Notes: generated by a model from the sequence alone, not told the origin. DNA of 30,623 nucleotides from Bacteroidales bacterium (GCA_004552725.1 SFNM01000013.1:1-30623), one strand, 5' to 3'. Positions 15,687 to 25,462 are shown, counted from the first letter of the stretch. Program-made: numbers and translations.

Positions 15687-17282
15687 ATGAGTTGCAACAA
15701 ACAACTTCTGCTCGGCGACGAGGCTTTAGCCTTGGGCGCAATCAATGCAGGACTTTCGGGAGTTTATGCCTATCCCGGCACTCCCTCTACTGAAATTACT
15801 GAGTATATTCAATCTAATGCCGTAGCCAAAGAGCGCAACATTCACCGCCACTGGTCGTCGAATGAAAAGACTGCTATGGAAGAAGCACTTGGCATGTCGT
15901 TCTGCGGCAAACGCGCCATGGTGTGTATGAAGCACGTGGGTATGAACGTTTGCGCCGACCCATTTGTCAACTCAGCCATGACCGGCGCCAACGGCGGCCT
16001 CATCGTGGTGGGCGCCGACGACCCCTCGATGCACTCCTCGCAAAATGAGCAGGACTCACGCTTCTTTGGCGACTTCGCCTTCATTCCCACACTCGAGCCA
16101 TCCAACCAACAAGAAGCCTACGATATGGCTGCATACGGCTTCGAGCTCTCCGAAAAGTTCGGTATGCCGGTGCTGATGCGCATGACCACTCGCTTGTGTC
16201 ACTCGCGCGCCGTGGTTGAAGCCACATGCGAACCCGCGCCCGAACGTGCGCTCTCATATCCCGCCAAGCCCAACCAATGGGTGCTGATGCCCGTCAACTC
16301 CAAACGTCGCTACGTTGAAGTTCTCAAAGTATGGGATGAACTCCACACCGCTTCCGAAGCATCACCCTTCAATAAATACATCGACGGCACCGACCACTCG
16401 CTCGGTATCATCGCCTCCGGTATCGGCTTCAACTACTTGATGGAAAACTTCCCCAACGGATGTCCGTTCCCGGTGGTGAAAGTGTCGCAATATCCCATGC
16501 CCACCGATATGATGCGCCGCCTCGCCAATGAATGTGACCGCATCCTCGTCATCGAAGAAGGTCAACCCTTCATCGAAACCCGCCTGCGCGGTGTATTCGA
16601 CCAACCGGTGGAAGTAATCGGCCGCCTCAGCGGCGCTCTGCCCCGCACCGGCGAACTCACTCCCGACGCCGTGCGTGCCGCACTCGCTATGGAACCGCTC
16701 CAACACGTTGACCGTCCCGAAATCGTGGCTCCGCGTCCGCCTGCCCTGTGCCAAGGTTGCGGTCACCGCGACGTTTATCATGCCCTCAACGACGTGATGG
16801 CTCAATATGAAAACCCGAAAGTGTTCGGCGACATCGGTTGCTACACCCTCGGTTGGCTCGCACCGTTCAACGCTATCGACACCTGCGTCGACATGGGCGC
16901 ATCCATCACCATGGCCAAAGGCGCTGCCGACGCCGGCCAACACCCCGCTATCGCTATCATCGGCGACTCCACTTTCACCCACTCCGGCATGACCGGTTTG
17001 CTTGATGCTATCAACGAGAACAGCAACATCACCGTTATTATCTCCGACAACCTCACCACCGGTATGACCGGCGGCCAAGATTCGCAAGGCACAGGCAAAC
17101 TCGAAGACATTTGCCGCGGCCTCGGCGCTGCACCCGAGCACGTGCGCACCATCGACTCGCTGCCCAAGAACCACCAACAAATGATGGAACTCTTCAAGGA
17201 AGAAATCGACTACCCCGGCCTCTCCGTAATCGTTTCGCGCCGCGAATGTATCCAAACCGCTCGCCGCCACGCTAAAAAATAA
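15687..17282 (+). CDS. iorA: Indolepyruvate oxidoreductase, alpha subunit
   Basis: TPP-dependent 2-oxoacid:acceptor oxidoreductase that interconverts aryl-pyruvates (indolepyruvate, phenylpyruvate) and aryl-acetyl-CoA plus CO2. The 531-residue protein has an N-terminal pyrimidine-binding domain (about 5-190; GVYAYPGTPSTEI, then NEKTAMEEALG around Glu59), a middle domain (about 235-325) and a C-terminal TPP domain with CQGCGH at 355-360. The TPP motif is GDS at 426-428 with NITVIISDN ending at Asn455. It stops just after this domain (RRHAKK), so it lacks the C-terminal 2[4Fe-4S] ferredoxin domain of archaeal IorA; electrons must leave by another route. It is the first gene of a four-gene operon; iorB starts 20 nt later. 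Confidence 0.95.
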   Translation: MSCNKQLLLGDEALALGAINAGLSGVYAYPGTPSTEITEYIQSNAVAKERNIHRHWSSNEKTAMEEALGMSFCGKRAMVCMKHVGMNVCADPFVNSAMTGANGGLIVVGADDPSMHSSQNEQDSRFFGDFAFIPTLEPSNQQEAYDMAAYGFELSEKFGMPVLMRMTTRLCHSRAVVEATCEPAPERALSYPAKPNQWVLMPVNSKRRYVEVLKVWDELHTASEASPFNKYIDGTDHSLGIIASGIGFNYLMENFPNGCPFPVVKVSQYPMPTDMMRRLANECDRILVIEEGQPFIETRLRGVFDQPVEVIGRLSGALPRTGELTPDAVRAALAMEPLQHVDRPEIVAPRPPALCQGCGHRDVYHALNDVMAQYENPKVFGDIGCYTLGWLAPFNAIDTCVDMGASITMAKGAADAGQHPAIAIIGDSTFTHSGMTGLLDAINENSNITVIISDNLTTGMTGGQDSQGTGKLEDICRGLGAAPEHVRTIDSLPKNHQQMMELFKEEIDYPGLSVIVSRRECIQTARRHAKK

Positions 17283-17302
17283 CCAATTTATCGAATAATC
17301 TC

Positions 17303-17890
17303 ATGAAAAAAGATATAATCTTAGCAGGCGTGGGCGGACAAGGCATCCTCTCTATCGCCACTATCATCGGTGTGGCCGCACTCGAAGAAGGCCTCTACCT
17401 CAAACAAGCCGAAGTACATGGAATGAGCCAACGTGGCGGCGACGTGCAGTCGAACCTACGCCTCTCGTCCGACCCCATCTACTCCGACCTCATCGCAGCC
17501 GGCGCCGCCGACATGGTGGTGTCGCTCGAACCGATGGAAGCACTCCGCTACGTGGGCTATCTCAACCCCGAATCCGGATGGATTATCACCAACACGGCTC
17601 CGTTTGTAAACATTACAAACTACCCTGAGCAAGCCTCCCTCGAAGCCGCTCTCGATGCTCAACCCCGCGTAGTGAAATTCGACATGGACCAAGCCGCCAA
17701 AGATATCTCTTCGCCTCGTTCGTCGAATATGGTGCTCCTCGGCGCTTGTGCTCCGGCTCTCGGTATCGCTCCTGAGAAACTCGAAGACGGCATCCGCAAA
17801 GTTTTTGGCCCCAAAGGCGAAAAAATCGTGGAAGCCAACATCACCGCTTTCCGCCACGGCCTCCAAGCCGCTCAGTCGCAAATGAAATAA
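17303..17890 (+). CDS. iorB: Indolepyruvate oxidoreductase, beta subunit
   Basis: Gamma-type (PF01558) subunit that binds CoA and pairs with IorA. It has 195 residues, the family's normal size. The N-terminal ILAGVGGQGILS motif (6-17) and the E-HGMSQRGGDVQSNLR segment (about 38-53) are diagnostic. It has no cysteine cluster, so the complex as seen here has no obvious Fe-S centre of its own. It lies 20 nt after iorA and 11 nt before the aminotransferase. Confidence 0.95.
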   Translation: MKKDIILAGVGGQGILSIATIIGVAALEEGLYLKQAEVHGMSQRGGDVQSNLRLSSDPIYSDLIAAGAADMVVSLEPMEALRYVGYLNPESGWIITNTAPFVNITNYPEQASLEAALDAQPRVVKFDMDQAAKDISSPRSSNMVLLGACAPALGIAPEKLEDGIRKVFGPKGEKIVEANITAFRHGLQAAQSQMK

Positions 17891-17901
17891 ATCATCTACC
17901 T

Positions 17902-19212
17902 ATGAATTTTCCCTTATCGCAAGACGTTTTAAATCAAGCCATTGAGTGCATCGGTGTGGTGGATATGAAATCCGCTACAATCCGCCAAATCTGCGCCGTA
18001 TCGGCTCATATGGAGAAGGCCTCCGGCCAAAAGTTTGTTCACTTGGAAATGGGCAACCCCGGTCTGCCCGCCTCGCAAATCGGTATCCAAGCCGAAGTAG
18101 CAGCACTGCAAGCCGGTATTCCCAACCAATACCCCAATATCATTGGCATCCCCGCGCTCAAAGAAAATGGTTCGAAGTTTGTGAAAGCCTTCCTCGATGT
18201 TGACGTGCCCCCACGTTGCATCATCCCCACCGTGGGCTCCATGCAAGCAAGTTTCACACTGTTCATTCTTTTAGGCCAACGCAAACCCGGTGCCGATACC
18301 ATACTCTACATCGACCCCGGCTTCCCCGCTCAGCGCAACCAAGCCAAACTCCTTGGTCTCAACACCGAGCAATTCGACATCTACGAATACCGTGGCAAAG
18401 CCCTCGAAGCCAAGTTGGAAAGCATCCTCAGCAGCGGCAAAGTGTCGGCCATGATTTACTCCAACCCCAACAACCCCGCGTGGTTCAACCTCACCGATGA
18501 AGAGTTGGAAATCATCGGTCGCATGGCCACCAAGTACGATGTATTCGTGCTCGAAGACCTCGCCTACTTTGGTATGGACTTCCGCAAGGACCTCGGCCAT
18601 CCATACCAGGCACCATTCGTATCGACCGTAGCCAAATACACCGATAATTATATATTGCTGATTTCCGGCTCGAAGATGTTCAGTTATGCCGGCCAGCGCA
18701 TTGCTATGGTGTGCATGTCCGAAGCCGTGTGCGACTCCACCTCCGACTTCATCCGCTCGTTCTACGAGATGCCAACCTTCGGCGACGCCTACGTGTTCGG
18801 CGTGCTCTATTGCGCTTCGTCGGGCACTGCACACTCCGCCCAACACGCTTTCGCCGCCATGCTCGGCGCTGCAGTTGAAGGCAAACTCAACTTCGTGAAG
18901 GATTGCTCGGAATACGGCCGCCGCGCCCACATCGCCAAGAAACTCTTTACAGACAACGGTTTCCACATCGTGTACTCGCACGACGGTGCCGACCCCATCG
19001 CCGACGGCTTCTTCTTCACCGTGGGCTACGAAGGCCTCAGCGCTGTTGAACTCCACGCTGCATTGTTGCGCCACGGCATCTCCACCATTCCTCTGCAATC
19101 CACCGGCAGCCACCAAAATGGTCTGCGCGTATGCATCTCCACCCTCATCACCGACGACGATTTCAAAGCGCTCGGGGAACGTTTAGCCATCTTCCATAAC
19201 AATCCCAAATGA
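17902..19212 (+). CDS. PLP-dependent class I/II aminotransferase
   Basis: Fold type I aminotransferase of 436 residues. The PLP Schiff-base lysine is Lys258 in SGSKMFSYAGQR. Other cofactor residues are visible in YSNPNNPAW (Asn191) and VLEDLAYFG (Asp219, Tyr222), and the substrate-carboxylate arginine is probably in GLRVCISTL near the C-terminus. The N-terminal segment HLEMGNPGLPAS is typical of the group. The position between iorB and a CoA-transferase suggests that it interconverts aromatic amino acids and the aryl-pyruvates used by IorAB; substrate choice is inferred from context only. Its stop codon overlaps the next start (ATGA), indicating translational coupling. Confidence 0.92.
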   Translation: MNFPLSQDVLNQAIECIGVVDMKSATIRQICAVSAHMEKASGQKFVHLEMGNPGLPASQIGIQAEVAALQAGIPNQYPNIIGIPALKENGSKFVKAFLDVDVPPRCIIPTVGSMQASFTLFILLGQRKPGADTILYIDPGFPAQRNQAKLLGLNTEQFDIYEYRGKALEAKLESILSSGKVSAMIYSNPNNPAWFNLTDEELEIIGRMATKYDVFVLEDLAYFGMDFRKDLGHPYQAPFVSTVAKYTDNYILLISGSKMFSYAGQRIAMVCMSEAVCDSTSDFIRSFYEMPTFGDAYVFGVLYCASSGTAHSAQHAFAAMLGAAVEGKLNFVKDCSEYGRRAHIAKKLFTDNGFHIVYSHDGADPIADGFFFTVGYEGLSAVELHAALLRHGISTIPLQSTGSHQNGLRVCISTLITDDDFKALGERLAIFHNNPK

Positions 19213-20510
19213 CTAAAGGTAAATTCATGACTGCCGACGAGGCCCTCCAACTGGTCAAAAGCGGCGACAGCATCTACATACAAGGTTCCACCTCCATCCC
19301 CGAAACGCTCAGCGACGCCTTAGCGCGCCGATTGTACGAAATCAAAGATGTGATTATCTACAACGCGTTCGCAGTGGCTTCGCGCCCCGCGCCCTACTGC
19401 GTGCCCGAGTTGAAAGACCGCTTCACCTTGCGCTCGTTCTTCGTGTCGAACTCGGTGCGCGGTTGGATTGGCGAGGGCTACGGGTCCACAATTCCACGCT
19501 TTCTTGGTGAGGTGCCCGCCCTCTTCCGCGACGGAACCTGCCCGGTAGACGTGGCTCTCATCAACTGCTCTCGCCCCGACGAAAACGGCAATGTAAGTTT
19601 CGGCGTGTCGGCCGACTTGGCCACCTCCGCCGTGGAGTGTGCCAAGGTGATTATCGCCCAAATCAACCCCCACGTACCATTCTCCTACGGCGACCCGGTT
19701 ATTCCGCTGAGCCGCATCGATGCGTGCGTTGAAGTGGACGACCCGCTGGTGGAAGTGCCCACCACCGAGCCTAACGATGCCGAGTTGCGCATCGGTGCCG
19801 CCATCGCCGAAATCATCCCCGACGGTGCCACCTTGCAAATCGGCGTGGGCGGTATCCCCAACGCCGTAATACGCGCCCTGAGCGACCACAAGGACCTAGG
19901 CCTCCACACCGAAGCCATGACCGACGGTGTGCTCCCGCTGATTGAATCCGGCGTAATCAACAACCGCCTCAAGCGCATCGAACCCGGCAAATGCGTGGCC
20001 TCGCTCGCCCTGGGCTCGCGCCGACTCTACGACCTGATGGACCACAACCGCGATATGATTTTCCGCGATGTAGCATGGACCAACGACCCGTTCATCATCG
20101 CCCAAAACCCCAAAGTGGTGTCAATCAACTCGTGCCTCGAAGTGGACCTCACCGGCCAAATCTGCGCTGACTCCATCGGCGAACGCATCTTCTCCGGTGT
20201 GGGCGGACAGCACGACTTCGTCTACGGGTCATCTCGCTCCGAAGGCGGCCTCTCCTTCTTGGCCATGACCGCCACCACCAACAAGGGTCTCAACAAAATC
20301 AAGCCCATTTTGACCCCCGGTGCAGGCGTTGTTACTACCCGTTTCCAAACCAACTACATCGTCACCGAATACGGCGCCGTAAACCTCCGCGGCAAAGACC
20401 TCGCCGAGCGTGCCAAACTGCTCATCAGCATCGCAGCGCCCCAGTTCCGCGAAGAACTCGACCGCGAAGCCGCTCGCCGCTTCGGCTATGCCTACCTCCG
20501 TCTCCGCTAA
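19209..20510 (+). CDS. Acetyl-CoA hydrolase/transferase family CoA-transferase
   Basis: A family I CoA-transferase (4-hydroxybutyrate/acetate CoA-transferase type, 433 residues, the usual length). The N-terminal half has the lid and first fold; the C-terminal half has the CoA-binding IGVGGIPNAV at 221-230 and the catalytic glutamate Glu235 in GLHTEAMTDG, which forms the glutamyl-CoA thioester. FSGVGGQHDFVYG and YIVTEYGAVNLRG are further family signatures. It overlaps the aminotransferase by 4 nt. In this operon it would move CoA between an aryl-acetate (or branched acid) and acetate or another acid, taking the place of the ATP-dependent CoA ligase often found beside iorAB. The real acyl group is unknown. 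Confidence 0.92.
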   Translation: MTKGKFMTADEALQLVKSGDSIYIQGSTSIPETLSDALARRLYEIKDVIIYNAFAVASRPAPYCVPELKDRFTLRSFFVSNSVRGWIGEGYGSTIPRFLGEVPALFRDGTCPVDVALINCSRPDENGNVSFGVSADLATSAVECAKVIIAQINPHVPFSYGDPVIPLSRIDACVEVDDPLVEVPTTEPNDAELRIGAAIAEIIPDGATLQIGVGGIPNAVIRALSDHKDLGLHTEAMTDGVLPLIESGVINNRLKRIEPGKCVASLALGSRRLYDLMDHNRDMIFRDVAWTNDPFIIAQNPKVVSINSCLEVDLTGQICADSIGERIFSGVGGQHDFVYGSSRSEGGLSFLAMTATTNKGLNKIKPILTPGAGVVTTRFQTNYIVTEYGAVNLRGKDLAERAKLLISIAAPQFREELDREAARRFGYAYLRLR

Positions 20511-20573
20511 CCTCCTCACGCAGTTTTTTTTGCGAAACCGACATCAAAGGAACTCAATTTTTCAAAACATTAC

Positions 20574-20609
20574 TATAACAAAGGCCGCTTTTCTGCGGCC
20601 TTTGTTATA
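20574..20609. terminator. Terminator of the ior operon
   Basis: A perfect 15-bp stem (TATAACAAAGGCCGC at 20574-20588, complement 20595-20609) with loop TTTTCT. The stem is GC-rich at the top and AT-rich at the base. It lies 63 nt after the CoA-transferase stop. Confidence 0.85.
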
Positions 20610-20695
20610 AGTGCTTGTTGCATTTACAGTAGGTGAGCCATATAAAGTGGAAGATAGATCTGTGCGCGATCAACACAATCCGAGCGAGGATTTTT

Positions 20696-20726
20696 TTGCG
20701 CGTTTGGCGGAAAATTGCTAACTTTG
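20696..20726 (+). promoter_or_regulatory. Promoter of dnaG-priA
   Basis: TTG at 20696-20698 (end of a T-run) and a perfect TAACTTTG at 20719-20726 are 20 bp apart. The box ends 14 nt before the ATG at 20741 (8 nt before an in-frame ATG at 20735), so the leader is only a few nucleotides. This rules out longer N-terminal forms of DnaG. Confidence 0.75.
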
Positions 20727-20740
20727 TCGATGCTATGGGA

Positions 20741-22930
20741 ATGATCGACCGACAGACAATCGACAAGATACTCGACGCCACCGAAATCGTTGACGTGGTG
20801 AGTGATTTTGTGTCGCTTAAAAAGCACGGTTCCAGTTACTTAGGCCTTTGTCCATTCCACAACGACCGATCGCCGTCGTTCTCCGTAAGTCCATCGCGCG
20901 GCATCTTCAAATGCTTCAGTTGCGGCAAAGCCGGCAATGCAGTGAGTTTTTTGATGGACCTTGAAAGTATGTCGTATGGCGAGGCACTCAAATGGTTGGC
21001 CAAGAAATACAACATCGAGGTGAAAGAGCGTGAACTTTCCTCGGCGGAGCGCGAAGCCGAAGCACAACGCGAAGCAATGTTCGCTGCCAACGAATTCGCT
21101 CTCAAACACTTCGAGTCGACGCTTAAGGACACGCCCGACGGCCGCAACATCGGGTTGGCGTACTTCCGCGAGCGCGGCATCAACGATGCCATGATTGAGA
21201 AGTTCCACTTGGGTTATTCTCTTGAACGCATCGATGATTTCTACACCAAAGCCCGAGCAGCCGGCTTCGACACCGATATTTTGGTCGACACGGGTCTGTG
21301 TATCCGCACCGACTCCGGTCGCATCTACGACCGCTTCAAGGGGCGCGTAATATACCCCGTACATTCCCTATCCGGACGCGTGGTGGCCTTCGGAGGCCGC
21401 ACTCTCAGCCACGAAAAGACCGTGGCAAAATATGTCAACTCGCCCGAAAGCAAAATCTACTCCAAGAGCCACCAACTCTACGGCATTTACCAAGCGCGCA
21501 ACGCAATCGCACGCAAGAAATATGCCATTATGGTCGAAGGGTATATGGATGTGATTTCCATGCACCAAGCCGGTGTGGAGAATGTGGTAGCATCGTCCGG
21601 CACCTCGCTCACCGATGGCCAAATCGCTATGATTAAGCGATTTGCCAACGAGGTAGTGCTCATCTACGACTCTGACCCAGCCGGCATCAAAGCCTCTCTG
21701 CGTGGCATCAATATGCTTATCGCAGCCGGGTTATCGCTTAAAGTGGTACTTCTACCCGACGGTGACGACCCCGACTCCTTTGCCCAAAGCCACACTTCCT
21801 CCGAAGTTGAAGAATATATCGACACACACAAAACCGACCTCATCGGCTTTAAAGTAGATATTCTCATGCGCGATGCAGCCGACGACCCGCGCCGCCGCGC
21901 CGAGGCAATCAATGATATTCTCCACTCTATTGCGCTCATTCCCAACGTGGTAGAGCAATCAATCTACCTTGATGAATGTGCCACAAAAGTAGGTGTGCCT
22001 TCCTCCACCCTCGGCATCCAACTCAAACGAATAATTCTTGAGCAACGCGAAACCGACTTTCGTCAGAAGCAACGCCAGCAAGCGCAAGCATCGCTGGAGG
22101 GTGGTGACAATCAAGGTGATAACAAGTCCGACGAGTCTCAAAAAGACTCACCGGCGGTAAATGTTACATCCGCCCCGACCTCTATTCCCAAGCAAATATT
22201 TATTGCCGAGCGCGACATCATTCGATATATCCTTCGCTATGGGATGATGTATCTTTGCGACGTTTACCCCGACGACCAAAGCGACACTCCTGTGGCAATG
22301 TCGGTAATCGACTACATCGAATGTGAACTCAACAACGACAATGTGCAATTCTCCTACGAGCCCTTCGCCCAAGTATGGCAGTTGGCAATAGAAGCGCGCA
22401 ACTCGCTGTGGCTCACTTCTTTCCAAGCCCACCAGCCGGAAATTGATAAGCAATGCCAAGCGAAACTCGCTTCCGGCATCGAACAAATACGCCAAGAAGC
22501 GCTCGATGTGGGCGAAATCCAACGTCGTGAGGAGCAGCTCCATGCCGACATCGACTCGCTTCGCAATACCCTTACCGACGAATTTGCCGCCTCTTTTATC
22601 CGCGACCGCCTCTTGCGCCACGAAAGTCGCCAAATCACTGATTTGGTGGCGCAACTCACCGCCAACCGCGTGGTACTCAGCAAGATGTATCCGCGTGCCG
22701 ACATACACGAAGAACTTCAAGTGCAGGTGCCATTGGCTGTCAATACCCTCAAAGGTGCCATCCTCAAACAGCAAATCCTGGACCTCACCAACCAACTCAC
22801 CACTATCTCCACCGACGACCGCGCCCAAATCGACAGCGTGCTACATAAAATCAAAGAGTTGAAAGAAATAAGTATGAATTTCGACAAATTCAACGGCGAG
22901 ATAGTCATAACTCCTACCGCTCGTAAATAA
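20741..22930 (+). CDS. dnaG: DNA primase
   Basis: Synthesises RNA primers at the replication fork. I chose the ATG at 20741 (729 residues, MIDRQTIDKILDA), the standard start of Bacteroidales DnaG; an ATG at 20735 adds two residues. The open frame continues upstream to 20633 but runs through the promoter. The N-terminal zinc finger has Cys37, His40, Cys58 and Cys61 (CPFHNDRSPSF...KCFSCGKAG). The TOPRIM catalytic core has VEGYMD near 265 and YDSDPAG near 310. Residues about 445-490 form a low-complexity Gln/Asp/Ser/Gly-rich linker. The C-terminal domain (about 490-729) should bind DnaB helicase. priA follows after 4 nt. Confidence 0.97.
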   Translation: MIDRQTIDKILDATEIVDVVSDFVSLKKHGSSYLGLCPFHNDRSPSFSVSPSRGIFKCFSCGKAGNAVSFLMDLESMSYGEALKWLAKKYNIEVKERELSSAEREAEAQREAMFAANEFALKHFESTLKDTPDGRNIGLAYFRERGINDAMIEKFHLGYSLERIDDFYTKARAAGFDTDILVDTGLCIRTDSGRIYDRFKGRVIYPVHSLSGRVVAFGGRTLSHEKTVAKYVNSPESKIYSKSHQLYGIYQARNAIARKKYAIMVEGYMDVISMHQAGVENVVASSGTSLTDGQIAMIKRFANEVVLIYDSDPAGIKASLRGINMLIAAGLSLKVVLLPDGDDPDSFAQSHTSSEVEEYIDTHKTDLIGFKVDILMRDAADDPRRRAEAINDILHSIALIPNVVEQSIYLDECATKVGVPSSTLGIQLKRIILEQRETDFRQKQRQQAQASLEGGDNQGDNKSDESQKDSPAVNVTSAPTSIPKQIFIAERDIIRYILRYGMMYLCDVYPDDQSDTPVAMSVIDYIECELNNDNVQFSYEPFAQVWQLAIEARNSLWLTSFQAHQPEIDKQCQAKLASGIEQIRQEALDVGEIQRREEQLHADIDSLRNTLTDEFAASFIRDRLLRHESRQITDLVAQLTANRVVLSKMYPRADIHEELQVQVPLAVNTLKGAILKQQILDLTNQLTTISTDDRAQIDSVLHKIKELKEISMNFDKFNGEIVITPTARK

Positions 22931-22934
22931 TAGT

Positions 22935-25424
22935 ATGTCAAGACTTTACGCATCGGTAATCATTCCACGCCCGCTCGACGGCACGTTCACCTACCGTGTG
23001 CCCGAAAACCTCCAAGCAACTATTGCGGTTGGTATGCGCGTAGTAGTGCCTTTCGGGCCGCGTCGCTTCATCACCGGCATAGTGGAAAGCATTTCACCGC
23101 TCCAGCCTGCCGACTTGTCGCAAATCAAAGATATCGACTCCATACTCGACTCCTCTCCGACTGTGATACACCCCCAAATAAAGTTTTGGCACTGGCTGTC
23201 AGATTATTATATGTGCGCAGTAGGCGACATCTTCAAAGCGGGCGTTCCCGCCGGACTGCGGGTGGAAAGCGAAAGTGTAGTTGATATCAACGACGATGCC
23301 GACCCCGCAGCAATAGCCTCCCTACCACCGAAACTAATGCAAGTGGTAGAAATTGTGCGTCGAAAGCCTCAAATAGCGCTTACCGACCTGGCCAAACTTA
23401 TGGCTGTAAATTCGGCCGAAGCGTCAGTGTCGCAACTGGTCGATGCCGGCATTCTAGTGATGCACGAGTCGGTCAAATCGCGCTACACCGCCACCAAAAT
23501 CGAGTTGGTCAACATCGCCATTCCACGCGGCGACTCCGACGCACTCAACGCAGCCTTCAAGGCCGTTAATCGCTCGAAATCACAGCAATCGGCATTGCTC
23601 AACATCATTAAACTAACCGGTTTTAACCGCATCGTCGAGCCACTGAGGCCCGTGGCAATTGCCACACTTTTGGAAGCGACGCCCGGAGCCACCCGCGAGC
23701 ACATCAAGCAATTGGCCAAGAAAGGATTGGTGGAAATCACCACCCGCGAAGTATCTATCTTCTCCGCCATCGACAACGAGGCCCCGGCTCCATTGCCTGA
23801 CCTCTCGCCGGCACAATCCTCCGCTCTCCAACAAATCCACCAATCATACCTCAACTATGCCGTCACCCTACTCCATGGCGTCACTTCGTCAGGCAAAACC
23901 GAAATCTACATTCACCTAATCGACTATATTTTACGCCAAAAGCGCCAAGTGCTGTTCTTGGTGCCTGAAATAGCCCTCACCACCCAACTCACGCGTCGCC
24001 TTCAGCGCGTTTTCGGTCAACGCGTCATCATTTACCACTCTCGATTTACCGACCGACAACGCCTCAACATCTGGCGCAGCCTCCTCAGTAGCAACGAGCC
24101 TTGCGTGGTAATCGGTGCCCGTTCCGCGATATTCCTGCCATTCAAGCAATTAGGTCTGGTTATCGTGGACGAAGAGCACGACTCAAGTTACAAACAGTCC
24201 GACCCCGCTCCGCGCTACAACGGGCGCGATGCCGCCATCGTGCTTGCCATGCTCCACGGAGCCAAAACGCTGCTCGGCAGCGCCACACCTTCAATTGAAA
24301 CTTACTTTAAAGCCACCGAAGGCCACAAATACGGATTGGTGTCGCTCACCGAGCGCTATGGCCAAGTGGCTCTGCCGCAAATTGATGTTACCGACCTCAA
24401 ACGCCAACGCGAACTCCGTAAAGTAGACGGCCCTCTGGCACTCGACACCATTGCCCTCGCTCGCAAAACTCTTGCCGACCATCGCCAAGCGATATTCTTC
24501 CATAATCGCCGCGGATACTCGCCACGCGCCCACTGTCGTATGTGTCAATTCATCCCTAAATGCGACTTCTGCGACGTGGCCCTCACCTATCACCGCTTCG
24601 GCAACTTCTTGCAATGCCACTACTGCGGTGCCGTGTATCCCGTGCCAAAGGTATGTCCTGCATGCCATGAGCCAACAATCGAAATCACAGGCTACGGCAC
24701 CGAGCGCATCGAAGATGAGATCGCAGCTAAATTTCCCGACTCGCGTATTCTGCGCATGGATCTCGACACCACCCGTAGCAAAGATGCATACGCCAACATT
24801 ATCGATAAATTTTCCGAGCATAAAGCCGACATCCTGGTGGGTACTCAGATGGTGACAAAAGGCCTCGATTTCGGCAACGTGGGTCTTGTCACCGTGGTCA
24901 ATGCCGACACTGTAATCAATTTTCCCGACTTCCGCTCGGCAGAACGCGCCTTCAATATGCTTGAACAAGTGGCAGGCCGCGCCGGACGTCGTGCCGACAA
25001 TCCCGGGCGCGTCATCATTCAAACTTACCAGCCCAATCACCCGGTAATTCAATTCGTGTGCAACCACAATTATGAGGGCTTCTACAACTACGAACTGATG
25101 CAACGGCGCCAATTTTTCTACCCGCCGTTCGCTCGTATCATCATCATCACTCTCAAACACCGCTCCGCAGAAGTAGTGGCTCACTTGGCTGATGAATATG
25201 CCGCGCAACTGCGGCAACAACTCGGCAACCGCGTCAAAGGGCCCATCGAACCGGCAATCTCGCGCATTGCTTCGCTTTTCATTCGCCAAATCATGCTCCG
25301 CATTGAGCCCGAAGCATCGCTTCAGCAAGTCAAAGCCATACTTCGCGATCAATACCTCCGTTTCAACGCATCGCCCGATTCACGCGCCAAAATTGCCATC
25401 CACTACGACGTAGACCCCGCCTAA
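22935..25424 (+). CDS. priA: Primosomal replication restart helicase PriA
   Basis: A 3'-5' superfamily 2 helicase that recognises stalled forks and reloads the primosome. It has 829 residues. The N-terminal 3'-DNA-binding domain (1-105; ASVIIPRPLDGTFTYRVP) and a winged-helix region come first. Helicase motifs follow: Walker A GVTSSGKT at 315-322, Walker B VDEEHD at 411-416, and LGSATPS. A zinc-binding insert holds eight cysteines in CxxC pairs (CRMC, CDFC, CHYC, CPAC; about 535-580). C-terminal motifs V and VI are GTQMVTKGLDF and QVAGRAGR. It is co-transcribed with dnaG (4-nt gap) and convergent with ftsH, 38 nt away. Confidence 0.96.
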   Translation: MSRLYASVIIPRPLDGTFTYRVPENLQATIAVGMRVVVPFGPRRFITGIVESISPLQPADLSQIKDIDSILDSSPTVIHPQIKFWHWLSDYYMCAVGDIFKAGVPAGLRVESESVVDINDDADPAAIASLPPKLMQVVEIVRRKPQIALTDLAKLMAVNSAEASVSQLVDAGILVMHESVKSRYTATKIELVNIAIPRGDSDALNAAFKAVNRSKSQQSALLNIIKLTGFNRIVEPLRPVAIATLLEATPGATREHIKQLAKKGLVEITTREVSIFSAIDNEAPAPLPDLSPAQSSALQQIHQSYLNYAVTLLHGVTSSGKTEIYIHLIDYILRQKRQVLFLVPEIALTTQLTRRLQRVFGQRVIIYHSRFTDRQRLNIWRSLLSSNEPCVVIGARSAIFLPFKQLGLVIVDEEHDSSYKQSDPAPRYNGRDAAIVLAMLHGAKTLLGSATPSIETYFKATEGHKYGLVSLTERYGQVALPQIDVTDLKRQRELRKVDGPLALDTIALARKTLADHRQAIFFHNRRGYSPRAHCRMCQFIPKCDFCDVALTYHRFGNFLQCHYCGAVYPVPKVCPACHEPTIEITGYGTERIEDEIAAKFPDSRILRMDLDTTRSKDAYANIIDKFSEHKADILVGTQMVTKGLDFGNVGLVTVVNADTVINFPDFRSAERAFNMLEQVAGRAGRRADNPGRVIIQTYQPNHPVIQFVCNHNYEGFYNYELMQRRQFFYPPFARIIIITLKHRSAEVVAHLADEYAAQLRQQLGNRVKGPIEPAISRIASLFIRQIMLRIEPEASLQQVKAILRDQYLRFNASPDSRAKIAIHYDVDPA

Positions 25425-25462
25425 TCACTTCATTATAGATTTATGGCGAGTTCAGACAGCCG

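Noticed and set aside
16362..17270. A 302-codon minus-strand frame inside iorA (and a similar 353-codon one inside priA at 24291-25352)
   Set aside because: Both are antisense shadows of conserved genes with low-complexity, His/Val/Gly/Ala-rich translations.
20633..20740. A longer DnaG starting at a GTG at 20633
   Set aside because: The extra segment contains the -33 and -7 elements and no homologous residues; MIDRQTIDKIL at 20741 is the family start.
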